Shown here one piece after another: positions 25,403 to 33,392 of a stretch of 64,000 nucleotides of DNA. Positions within the stretch are counted from its first letter, which is position 1. Each line of letters starts with the position of its first letter. The position numbers and the translations under genes are program-made. The notes beneath the pieces were generated by a model, which was given only the letters and a program-made list of their open reading frames with translations, was not told where the DNA came from and ran no database searches. The stretch covers positions 767,188 through 831,187 of the forward strand of contig NZ_JAASRW010000003.1 in NCBI RefSeq assembly GCF_011761355.1. The letters are read 5' to 3'. This DNA is from Paenibacillus lupini. Its GTDB lineage: Bacteria > Bacillota > Bacilli > Paenibacillales > Paenibacillaceae.

Positions 25403-27181
25403 TTAAATAGCTTCCATTTTCTGAGCAGAATACAGCTTGTAATATCTGCCGCGCTGCGCCATCAGTTCGTCATGCGAGCCTGATTCGGCAATGCCTTTAT
25501 CAGCTACATACATGATACGGTCGCAGTTCTTAACGGTGGAGAGGCGATGGGCAATGATGAACGAAGTCCGTCCTTTGAGCAACTCGTTCAAGCCTTTCTG
25601 CAGCAAGCGCTCAGTCTGCGCATCAATGGATGAAGTAGCTTCATCCAGAATGAGGATACGCGGGTTGGCGAGCAGTGTACGGGCGAACGAGATCAGCTGA
25701 CGTTGTCCTTGGGACAGCTTCGAGCCGCGTTCATTAACCTCTGTCATATAGCCATTCTCGAACTCACGGATGAAATCATCGGCGCAAACCGTTTTAGCTG
25801 CAGCGATAATTTCTTCTTCTGTAGCATCGAGCTTGCCGTAACGGATATTGTCCATAATTGTACCGGAGAAGATGAAGCTGTCCTGCAGCATGATACCCAT
25901 TTGGCTTCGCAGCGATTTGAGCTTCATCTCCGCAATATCATAGCCATCGATAAGTATTTTACCACTTGATACGTTATAAAAACGTGAGATCAGATTGACG
26001 ACCGTTGTTTTCCCCGCGCCGGTTGGACCAACAAGTGCGATACTCTCGCCCGCCTTAATATCGAAGCTTAAGTTCTCCAGTATGTTGTGGCCTGGATCGT
26101 AGGCGAAGGTCATATCCTCGAACGTTACCCGTCCTTTGATCGGAGGAAGTTCTTTAGCCTTAGGCACATCACTTACAGTTACCGGCTCATCCAGCGTCTC
26201 GAAGATCCGTTCCAGATAAGAGACGGCATTGATAAAGCTGTTATATAAGTTAGAAATGTTGAGAATCGGCTGCCAGAAGCGTGCCGCATAGCTGCTCATA
26301 GCAAGAATGACGCCGAAGGTGACTTCTTGAGGACTCAGTGCCAGCAAGCCTACGAAATAGATGGAAGTCGTTACTAGCGTTGTCAGGTTATCAACCGAGA
26401 ATGGAACAAGGAAGTTGAAATACATCGTTCTCATCCAAGCTTGGCGATAGTTGACGGAAAGGCGGGTGAAGATGCCTTCGTTACGTTGTTCCCGATTGAA
26501 GATTTGAGTGACGCGAATGCCGCTGATACTTTCCTGCATGTAAGCATTCAAGTTGGAGCTCTTGTTGGATACGGCCTGCCATGCCCGGCGCTGCTTGGTC
26601 TTGATGAGCAGCATGATGGCAATAAAGATAGGCAGACCACCAAGGATGATAAGCGATAGTCTCGCATCGACGGCGAACATAAAGATACCAATGAAGAGCA
26701 GGTTCAATATCTCAAGGATAAGGTTGATGATACCGTTGGAAAGTACATCTGATACAGAGTTGACGTAGTTGACGACCCGAATCAGAATTTTACCTTGCGG
26801 ACGATCATCATAATATTGGAACGGCAGCTCTTGCAAATGCTTGAACAGATCCGTACGGATATCAAAGATGATATCCTGCCCGACACGGGTCATCATCCGT
26901 GAGCGGATGGTAGCCAGAATAACGCTGACAATAATAGTCGCGAGCATAACCACTGACCATAGGACAAGCCCTGATTTGTCCTTTGCGGGAATGGTGTAGT
27001 CGACAACATGCTGTATGATAAGCGGAGCAGAGAGTGCGATACCCGCTGACAATGCACTTAGCACGAAAGCGATGATCATCGGCTTTTTCTGACGTTTGAT
27101 GTAGACGAGTGCACGTTTGAAGTGCCGTATATTAAAGGGTGACTCCAAATTCTCGTCGATGTCGAATTTATTTCTTGCCAT
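25403..27181 (-). CDS. heterodimeric ABC exporter half-transporter (catalytically complete Walker B)
   Basis: A 592-residue type IV ABC exporter half: six N-terminal membrane helices (residues 30-330) and a C-terminal nucleotide-binding domain. Walker A is VGPTGAGKTTVV, signature LSQGQRQLISFAR (Gly replaced by Gln in LSGGQ), Walker B ILILDEATSSID with the catalytic Glu present, and H-loop AHRLSTV. The partner gene upstream has the converse defect. The pair fits BmrCD/TM287-288-like multidrug or peptide exporters with one active ATP site; this one corresponds to the BmrD-like half. The start overlaps the partner by 14 bases. Confidence 0.9.
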   Translation of the reverse strand: MARNKFDIDENLESPFNIRHFKRALVYIKRQKKPMIIAFVLSALSAGIALSAPLIIQHVVDYTIPAKDKSGLVLWSVVMLATIIVSVILATIRSRMMTRVGQDIIFDIRTDLFKHLQELPFQYYDDRPQGKILIRVVNYVNSVSDVLSNGIINLILEILNLLFIGIFMFAVDARLSLIILGGLPIFIAIMLLIKTKQRRAWQAVSNKSSNLNAYMQESISGIRVTQIFNREQRNEGIFTRLSVNYRQAWMRTMYFNFLVPFSVDNLTTLVTTSIYFVGLLALSPQEVTFGVILAMSSYAARFWQPILNISNLYNSFINAVSYLERIFETLDEPVTVSDVPKAKELPPIKGRVTFEDMTFAYDPGHNILENLSFDIKAGESIALVGPTGAGKTTVVNLISRFYNVSSGKILIDGYDIAEMKLKSLRSQMGIMLQDSFIFSGTIMDNIRYGKLDATEEEIIAAAKTVCADDFIREFENGYMTEVNERGSKLSQGQRQLISFARTLLANPRILILDEATSSIDAQTERLLQKGLNELLKGRTSFIIAHRLSTVKNCDRIMYVADKGIAESGSHDELMAQRGRYYKLYSAQKMEAI

Positions 27182-28943
27182 GAGCGGTCACCTCTCTTTC
27201 GATGCCTTCGTTCTGCAGCTTGAATACGCCGTAATAGTAGCCGCGGTTCGCCAATAATTCGGCATGAGTGCCTTCTTCAATGACACGGCCATTCTCTAGA
27301 ATTAGAATACGATCAGCATGAGCAGTCGTGGACACACGCTGAGCAATGATGATTTTCGTGCAGGAGAATTCCAGTTCATTAAGGCTCCGCTGAATATGCT
27401 CCTCTGTCTCGTTATCTACAGCCGAAGTTGTATCGTCGAGAATCAGAATAGGAGGCTGTACGGCCATAGCACGGGCCAAAGCGATACGCTGCTTTTGTCC
27501 ACCGGAGAGGCCTACGCCACGTTCGCCAACGACAGTATCATAACCTTCTGGCATCTTGCGGATGAAATCATCTGCGGCGGCGAGCTTAGCGAACTTCGTC
27601 ACTTCCTCTTCCGGCATATCCGGATCGCCATAAGCAATGTTGCCATCAATGGTATCGGAGAACAGCAGGACATCCTGTGTAGCTACCCCAATATTGCTGC
27701 GTAGTTCATCAAGCTTCAGCTTGCGAACGTCGGTACCGTCCACTAAGACGCGGCCCTTGCTCACGTCATAGAAGCGTGGAATAAGATTAATCAGCGTTGT
27801 CTTGCCTGAGCCTGTTGCTCCCATGATGGCGATCGTCTCGCCCGGCTCAACGGTAAAGCTGATATTTTCCAGAACAGTTGCGCTGTCGTATTTGAAGCTT
27901 ACGTTGTCGAACTGGATGCGGCCCTTAAAGCGAACTGTTGAGGAACCTTTATGCTCGTTAACAATTTGAGGCTGGGCATAGTAGACATCGACGATTTTGC
28001 TAAGGCTGGCAAAGAACCGCTGAATATCATTAATGATAATACCGATATTCCGCATCGGGTTGGACAGACCCCAGATCAACGCGGAAAAGGCCGAGAATTC
28101 ACCAAAGGTAATACGTCCGTCCATAACTAGCATGCCGCCGGCGAGCATAAGGATGACGTTAAAGGCTTGTGAGAGAGTCTCCAGATACGGGAAGTAATCA
28201 AGCCATACCAAAGCGGCTTTCTTGTTCGCCGTGGAATAATTAATATTCTTCTCGGAGAATTTCTGAATCTCGAATTCTTCCCGGGCAAATGCTTTGACGA
28301 CACGGTTGCCTGCGATATTTTCCTGAGTCGTTGTATTCAGCTGTGACAGCCGCTCCCGAAGGTCGATATACATCGGGCGTACGCGTCTTGCGAAAATAAA
28401 CGCTACGATAAAAATTGGCGGCGACAGAAGAAGCAGCCATAAGGTGAGTCCAACGTCGATGAAGAAGAAGTAGGCGACCGCTGCTAGGAATACCGTCAGC
28501 GACTCGATAATCGTCTTAATGATCCAAGCCATGGAGTGACGCACCATATCAAGGTCACCTGTCATCTTGGTCATCAGGTCCCCGGTACGGTTGCGGTCGT
28601 AATAATTCATGTCTTGTCCTTGAATTTTGTTGTACAGATAAATCCGGACACGGTATAGCACGTTCTGTGATGCGCGTTCGTACAGCAAGGTTGTAAAATA
28701 GGCCAGACCTGTACGCAGCAGGGAAAAGCCGATCATGCCAATACAAAGGCCGATCAGCAGCGCCCGTTTATCCGTCAGATTTTGAACGGCATTATCGCCT
28801 GCGATAAAGGTATCGACAATGCGCTGACCAATGTACGGGTTAATAATCGTAAGCGAGGAGCCTACGACCGATAGGCACAACGCGAGAATATACCGTACAC
28901 GGTCGCCTTTCAAGTTCTGCCATAACCAATTGAGTTGAAACAT
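27168..28943 (-). CDS. heterodimeric ABC exporter half-transporter (degenerate Walker B)
   Basis: A 591-residue ABC exporter half with six membrane helices, then Walker A MGATGSGKTTLI, canonical signature LSGGQKQRIALAR, Walker B ILILDDTTSAVD, and QRVSTTAHADR in place of the H-loop histidine motif. The Asp after the Walker B Asp replaces the catalytic Glu, as in BmrC-like subunits, so this half forms the degenerate ATP site. I chose ATG 28943 (GGTGAT site) instead of the TTG at 29024, whose extra 27 codons contain a strong AAGGAGG. That site lies about 50 bases upstream and lacks a normal start codon after it. Confidence 0.88.
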   Translation of the reverse strand: MFQLNWLWQNLKGDRVRYILALCLSVVGSSLTIINPYIGQRIVDTFIAGDNAVQNLTDKRALLIGLCIGMIGFSLLRTGLAYFTTLLYERASQNVLYRVRIYLYNKIQGQDMNYYDRNRTGDLMTKMTGDLDMVRHSMAWIIKTIIESLTVFLAAVAYFFFIDVGLTLWLLLLSPPIFIVAFIFARRVRPMYIDLRERLSQLNTTTQENIAGNRVVKAFAREEFEIQKFSEKNINYSTANKKAALVWLDYFPYLETLSQAFNVILMLAGGMLVMDGRITFGEFSAFSALIWGLSNPMRNIGIIINDIQRFFASLSKIVDVYYAQPQIVNEHKGSSTVRFKGRIQFDNVSFKYDSATVLENISFTVEPGETIAIMGATGSGKTTLINLIPRFYDVSKGRVLVDGTDVRKLKLDELRSNIGVATQDVLLFSDTIDGNIAYGDPDMPEEEVTKFAKLAAADDFIRKMPEGYDTVVGERGVGLSGGQKQRIALARAMAVQPPILILDDTTSAVDNETEEHIQRSLNELEFSCTKIIIAQRVSTTAHADRILILENGRVIEEGTHAELLANRGYYYGVFKLQNEGIEREVTAHGKK

Positions 28944-29261
28944 CTGATCACCAACTTTTTTGTGTGTGGATTTCCGAATTTCAGAGAGAACAGCCCTCCC
29001 TCCTCCTTGGATAGGAACATCCAATGGAATAGAGACGGCTCTTCCTTGAATTGAAAACTATGGAGATTATATCACGTTTGCATGGAAAGTAAGTGGGATT
29101 TTTTATGTTTACATGAGGAATTTCTATTGACGTTATTTATGGGTTGTTTGTGTGCAAATAGCAAGTTGAAACTACGAAAATAACTGACAACTTCTTCAAT
29201 TTATTTGCATGGTATACTTTGTAAGTAGTTGTTTTTACCATTTTACGATGGGAGGAACATC

Positions 29262-29294
29262 ATGGACGATATATTGAAGGCGGACAATATATGA
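29262..29294 (+). CDS. 10-codon leader ORF fused by ATGA overlap to the nucleotidyltransferase gene
   Basis: A tiny frame (MDDILKADNI) starts at 29262, directly after a GGGAGGA Shine-Dalgarno (29250-29256), the best ribosome site in this region. Its stop codon TGA (29292-29294) overlaps the ATG of the next gene as ATGA. Leader ORFs of this kind can regulate antibiotic-resistance genes by attenuation or by coupled re-initiation. Whether it is translated and regulatory is inferred; it could simply be the native start region of a shifted gene. Confidence 0.5.
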   Translation: MDDILKADNI

Positions 29295-30055
29295 ATATAG
29301 ACACGTACTTAGCTAAAATGGTGACCACCTTTCAGAAGGTGTTACAGGATAACCTGTCTGGCATCTATTTGCACGGATCGCTTGCCATGGGATGTTTTAA
29401 TCCGGATAAAAGTGATTTGGATTTATTAATTGTTGTGAACAACAGGTTATCAAAAGACGAACAAAAGGCGATGACAGAGCATGTGTTACTGCTCCATGAT
29501 GAAAGGCCAAGTGGAGGGGGAATTGAGCTTAGTGTGGTCTTAGAGACTTATATACGCAGCTTTGTTTATCCGACTCCATTTGAATACCATTACTCTGATT
29601 ATCATCGTGAGCGGTATCAATCAGACCCGGATTACCTTTGCGGCGGGTTTGAGGATCCGGATCTAGCTGCACATTGTACAGTCATCTATCATAGGGGAAT
29701 TACCCTTTACGGCAGTCCCATTCGAGATCTGTTCCAACCCGTAGAGCGTAAATATTATGTACATTCCATACTTAATGATATCGGAGATGCTTCAAAGGAA
29801 ATTGTGGACCAACCGGTGTATTATTGTTTGAATTTATGCAGAGTACTCTTGTATTTGCAGGAAGGTACCGTATCCTCCAAGCTAGAAGGGGGAGAGTGGG
29901 GATTGCGCACATTACCGAGCAAGTTCCATTCTATGATTAACAAATGCTTAGAGGCATACATCGGTAGAGGTAAGGAGAAAAAGCTGGAGTTTGATAACAA
30001 GCAGTTAGTAGAGTTTGCCGAGTATATGCAAAATAAAATCCATCAATTTTACTGA
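29291..30055 (+). CDS. AadA-like aminoglycoside nucleotidyltransferase
   Basis: A 254-residue protein with an N-terminal nucleotidyltransferase domain, motif LHGSLAMGCFNPDKSDLDLL (GS followed by DxD) near residues 27-46, and a C-terminal DUF4111 helical domain (YYCLNLCRVLLYLQEG near 175). This is the layout of AadA-type ANT(3'')/ANT(9) enzymes, which transfer AMP to aminoglycosides; distant homologues may have other substrates. The start overlaps the stop of a 10-codon leader ORF, and its own Shine-Dalgarno (GAAGGCGG) is weaker than the leader's. A TATACT -10 hexamer lies at 29213-29218. Confidence 0.8.
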   Translation: MNIDTYLAKMVTTFQKVLQDNLSGIYLHGSLAMGCFNPDKSDLDLLIVVNNRLSKDEQKAMTEHVLLLHDERPSGGGIELSVVLETYIRSFVYPTPFEYHYSDYHRERYQSDPDYLCGGFEDPDLAAHCTVIYHRGITLYGSPIRDLFQPVERKYYVHSILNDIGDASKEIVDQPVYYCLNLCRVLLYLQEGTVSSKLEGGEWGLRTLPSKFHSMINKCLEAYIGRGKEKKLEFDNKQLVEFAEYMQNKIHQFY

Positions 30056-30077
30056 TCTCCATTCATAAAATAAAGCT

Positions 30078-30254
30078 TTGATCGGTTTGAATGGAAATCG
30101 TTTGCTACATCTCGTCCAGCATCTCGGCAATGGTCTGCTCGAGCAGGTCCTCAATACTAATGGCGCTCTGCTTGATGTGGATTTCGGCTTAAACATTCTG
30201 CCGGTTGCTGGTCTAACTCTAGATAAATCAAACTTCAAGTTGTTTTCTCGATAA
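30078..30254 (+). other. possible coding remnant
   Basis: A plus-strand frame from a TTG at 30078 to TAA at 30252-30254 encodes a plausible, hydrophobic, repeat-like C-terminus with HLVQHLGNGLLEQVLNTNG and LNILPVAGLTLDKSNF. It ends 9 bases before a strong terminator. No Shine-Dalgarno and no start ATG were seen, so it may be the tail of a lost gene or a chance frame. The opposite strand here also has a 27-codon tail-like frame. The rest of the 430-base gap (30056-30485) shows nothing further. Confidence 0.2.
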
Positions 30255-30262
30255 TTGAAAAA

Positions 30263-30313
30263 TAAAGGGCCACACCATAGATCATTGATATGACTATGGT
30301 GCAGCCCTTTTTT
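30263..30313 (+). terminator. terminator between the nucleotidyltransferase and reductase genes
   Basis: AAAGGGC...CACCATAG (from 30264) pairs with CTATGGTG...GCCCTTT (to about 30309) and is followed by six T. Confidence 0.85.
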
Positions 30314-30485
30314 ATTTAGGTTAAGCAGCAACCTACGCATTCGAATGTTCTTCCGATCGCCATTGCTCGGGGATTCCTTTGAATCAACGAGTTAAGGTAG
30401 GAATCCCCTCACAAAAGCGAACGCTGACGCTTCTCCAGAATCATTCGAATTGCTCCGTTTGCAATTAACCGGGTTCATTTTATGA

Positions 30486-31346
30486 TTAACCAAGTGACAG
30501 TGATGCCTTCAGCACATCCCGGAAAGTCATTGGCGTGCGGCCGATGAGCTTAGCTAATGTGGAATCTGTTCGTGCGAACTCTCCTTCGCGGCTTGCGAGG
30601 AAAATGCCGAGCAGCAGATCTGCCCGTTCTTCGGGGAGGCCATAGGAAATCAGCTGGTCACGATACTCTTCATCCGATATAACAACCCGGCGGATTGGAC
30701 GTCCCGACAGTTCCGATGCTACCGCTGCGATGTCTTCCAGGTCCAGCATCTCGGAAGACGTCAGCACCGGGGTCTCGCCGTCAATAGGCTGCTCAGTAAG
30801 CAGGGTTGCCGTTAGTTCCGCGAGATCGGCGTGGGAAGTCCAAGCAACGGGGCCGTCTGCCGGAGCTGCCAAGATTCCTGTCTGAATGGCTTGGCCAAGC
30901 AGCATAATGCCGGAAGCGGTGTAAAAGCCGTTACGAAGAGAAGTGTAGGGTATACCTGAATCTTGCAGCATCTCTTCGGTGGCCGCATGGTCCACCATTG
31001 GGGCGAAATGCGAAGTATGTGATGAGCCCATCTGGCTTGTGTAGAGAATACGGCCGGCTCCAGCCATCTTCGCAGCATCAATAGCTGTTTGATGCTGACG
31101 GATCGTTGCCTCTCCCGAGCTGTTGGAGGAAACAATAAGCACCTGTGATGCTCCCTCGAAGGCATCGGCAAGACTTGCGGCATCATCGTAGTCTCCTCTG
31201 CGGACTCGTACTCCTCGTTCTATAAGTGCTTGTGCTTTAGTCACATCGCGGACACTCACGCCAATCGTCTCTGCTGGTACTCGCTTAAGTAATTGATCCA
31301 CTACGGCCCGTCCTAATTGTCCGTTTGCTCCTGTTACAATAATCAT
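30486..31346 (-). CDS. NmrA-like NAD(P)H-binding oxidoreductase (atypical SDR)
   Basis: A 286-residue Rossmann protein of the QOR2/NmrA-like atypical SDR group. It opens with the dinucleotide-binding motif MIIVTGANGQLGRAV, continues with RGDYDDAASLADAFEG and ILYTSQMGSS, and lacks the classical SDR YxxxK in its usual place. Family members reduce quinones or act as NADPH sensors. I chose the second ATG (31346), because AGGAAAGG lies directly against the first one. It is divergent from a TetR-type gene 162 bases away, suggesting the regulator controls it. Confidence 0.88.
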   Translation of the reverse strand: MIIVTGANGQLGRAVVDQLLKRVPAETIGVSVRDVTKAQALIERGVRVRRGDYDDAASLADAFEGASQVLIVSSNSSGEATIRQHQTAIDAAKMAGAGRILYTSQMGSSHTSHFAPMVDHAATEEMLQDSGIPYTSLRNGFYTASGIMLLGQAIQTGILAAPADGPVAWTSHADLAELTATLLTEQPIDGETPVLTSSEMLDLEDIAAVASELSGRPIRRVVISDEEYRDQLISYGLPEERADLLLGIFLASREGEFARTDSTLAKLIGRTPMTFRDVLKASLSLG

Positions 31347-31508
31347 CTCTATCATCCTTTCCTGTGTTGCTTAGCCATCGTCATACACGGCATAATGAAA
31401 GGATAAGCGGATTTCATTAGCCGAACAATCAGCAATAGAGAGCTATCGTTGTGTAGACAACAGATACCTGGTTCTGTCGGTTTTGTATCCTGAAGAGTGA
31501 GGTACAAT

Positions 31509-32105
31509 ATGCCTGTTAATCCAAATGACCCACGAGTGAAACGTACGAGGCAGTTGATGATGATTGCCTTTATGGAGCTGCTCGAGCAAAAGAAAAACAT
31601 TTATTCCATATCGATTCAGGATATTACGAATCAAGCGACAGTCAACCGCGCTACCTTTTATGCGCATTTCGAAGATAAGAATGCTTTTCTGGAATGCTGG
31701 ATGAGAGAGAAGTTTCTGATGATCATGAAGGACAAATTGCCCGACCTTAGAATTACGGGGATGAACAGCCTGCAAATTATTATTCAAACCGTATTCGAGT
31801 TTCTAATTCGGTTCAGGCAATACATGACGCCCGGCGATAATCAATTTGAACCGCTGTTTGAAATCGCCATGCATAAAGAGCTTGATCAACTGCTGCTTAG
31901 GTGGTTGAAGGAGGAGCACCGCGCATCGAGCTCCGAAGAAATGTTGGAAACGACTGCTTTGGTTATCAGTTGGGGTATATTTGGGACAGCTTTGCAGTGG
32001 AGTCGTAATCCTCAGCGAAGGTCGGTGAACTTGATGGTGCGGGAGGTAGTGGAGGTTGTTGCAGCAGCCGTGGCTCCAGTCATGGCAGATGCAGAATCCT
32101 TATAA
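31509..32105 (+). CDS. TetR/AcrR family regulator
   Basis: A 198-residue regulator. The N-terminal helix-turn-helix is typical: TRQLMMIAFMELLEQKK, then SIQDITNQATVNRATFYAHF at residues 34-53, ending with the Phe-Tyr-x-His-Phe signature. The C-terminal domain is a ligand-binding helical bundle with no obvious motif. I chose ATG 31509 over the GTG at 31497 because GTGAGG lies 6 bases upstream of it. It probably represses the divergent NmrA-like reductase. A perfect hairpin terminator follows. Confidence 0.9.
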   Translation: MPVNPNDPRVKRTRQLMMIAFMELLEQKKNIYSISIQDITNQATVNRATFYAHFEDKNAFLECWMREKFLMIMKDKLPDLRITGMNSLQIIIQTVFEFLIRFRQYMTPGDNQFEPLFEIAMHKELDQLLLRWLKEEHRASSSEEMLETTALVISWGIFGTALQWSRNPQRRSVNLMVREVVEVVAAAVAPVMADAESL

Positions 32106-32127
32106 ACAATAGATGCATAACGATTGA

Positions 32128-32157
32128 AGACATGGAGAGCGCTCCATGTCTTTTTTT
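32128..32157 (+). terminator. terminator after the TetR gene
   Basis: AGACATGGAG/CTCCATGTCT form a perfect stem with a 4-base loop, followed by seven T. Confidence 0.92.
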
Positions 32158-32180
32158 ATATCTTGACCTTTTCTTGCTAA

Positions 32181-32211
32181 TGCATTTTTTTCCACCCCGC
32201 TGTGCATGATA
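32181..32211 (+). promoter_or_regulatory. sigma-G-like forespore promoter of germination operon 2
   Basis: TGCATT (32181-32186) and CATGATA (32205-32211) are separated by 18 bases, close to the sigma-G consensus (TGAATA/TGCATA, 17-18 bases, CATACTA). It lies 41 bases before the first gene of the operon. Germinant receptor operons are normally transcribed by sigma-G. Confidence 0.6.
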
Positions 32212-32252
32212 AGGAAACCAAAACTGGGCACATCGCGTGAGGGGGATAAGTC

Positions 32253-33392
32253 ATGGTGACGCTGAGGCAGATGGCTTCGACGGTCATTTTATTTTTGATC
32301 GGAAGCTCCTCCTTGTTTGCTCTTGGAGGCAAGGCAGAGAAGGATGCCTGGATGTCTGTTTTTATAGGGGTGTTAGCCGGGCTGGTGCTGCTTAGCTTAG
32401 TGACTTTGCAGATTCAAAAGCTGGAGCCGGGGCGGAATCTTATTGAGATTTATAAACTTTATTTCGGTAAAATCATTGGCTTCGCATTTGGTTTCATCTA
32501 TGTCGTCTACTATTGCTACAAGTGTATTCGTAACGTTCGTGAGTTTGCAGACTTGTCTATTATGCTCATGCTCTCGGATACGCCTTTATCGGTCGTTATG
32601 CTCATCATCTGTCTGATTGGCGGCTATGCGGTAATGGGAGGACCAGGTGTATTCTTTCGGATGGTAGAGATGCTGCTGCCTATTCTGCTGTTGATTTATG
32701 TGGTCCTGTATATTCTGCTGATCAGCTCAGGGCTTATTGATTTCAACCGACTGCTGCCATTCCTGGAGAAGGGGTTCAAGCCGGTCTGGGACGCCGCTAT
32801 TCCTGAGATTATTTCGTTTCCATTTGGTGAAATGGTGTTGTTCCTCATGTTCTGGCGCTATGTCGAGTTTAAGCAATTCAGCCAAATTATGAAAATGACA
32901 ATCATGGGCTATTTATTCGCTGGGATGTTCATCACCTTTATGAATGTAGTCATTATCTCCAGCCTTGGATCGTTTGCTGGCTGGAGTACGGTTCCACTGC
33001 TTCAAGCAGCAACCTATATTTCAATTGGCAACGTATTTGAGCGGATTGATCCACTTGTAGCTCTGCTCTTCTTCACTGCCGTGTATGTCAAATTGACCGC
33101 TTACTATTTGGGCGCTTCACTTGCCCTTGCTTATTTGCTCGGCATCTCGCTGCGAATAGCCGCGATTCCAGTCGGGCTTGGTATATTCATCGGCTCGTTT
33201 TGGTTCAAGAGCTATATGCATCAGGTTAACGTAGGGTTCGAGCAAAACTTGAAGTACCATTTTCCAATTTTTCAAATGCTTATACCAGCGGTACTGCTGA
33301 TCGTTATGCTGTTAAGAAAAGGTGTACGCTCTGGCAGCAGCCATAAGCAGCCAAGCCATCCAACTAGTGAGGAAAGCAATCATGCCAAATGA
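32253..33392 (+). CDS. gerB: germinant receptor B-type permease, operon 2 (first copy)
   Basis: A 379-residue membrane protein of the GerB/spore germination permease family, about ten membrane segments. It opens MVTLRQMASTVILFLIGSSSLFALGG, a diverged form of the family start, and contains GGPGVFFRMVEMLLP. It precedes gerA here, unlike the usual A-B-C order, and a second B gene follows gerA. The end overlaps gerA by 11 bases. The two B subunits differ clearly in sequence, so they may bind different germinants. Confidence 0.9.
   Translation: MVTLRQMASTVILFLIGSSSLFALGGKAEKDAWMSVFIGVLAGLVLLSLVTLQIQKLEPGRNLIEIYKLYFGKIIGFAFGFIYVVYYCYKCIRNVREFADLSIMLMLSDTPLSVVMLIICLIGGYAVMGGPGVFFRMVEMLLPILLLIYVVLYILLISSGLIDFNRLLPFLEKGFKPVWDAAIPEIISFPFGEMVLFLMFWRYVEFKQFSQIMKMTIMGYLFAGMFITFMNVVIISSLGSFAGWSTVPLLQAATYISIGNVFERIDPLVALLFFTAVYVKLTAYYLGASLALAYLLGISLRIAAIPVGLGIFIGSFWFKSYMHQVNVGFEQNLKYHFPIFQMLIPAVLLIVMLLRKGVRSGSSHKQPSHPTSEESNHAK

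Noticed and set aside
31448-31461. GTTGT-N4-ACAAC dyad as TetR operator between the reductase and TetR genes
   Set aside because: Arms of only five bases are too short to be distinguished from chance.
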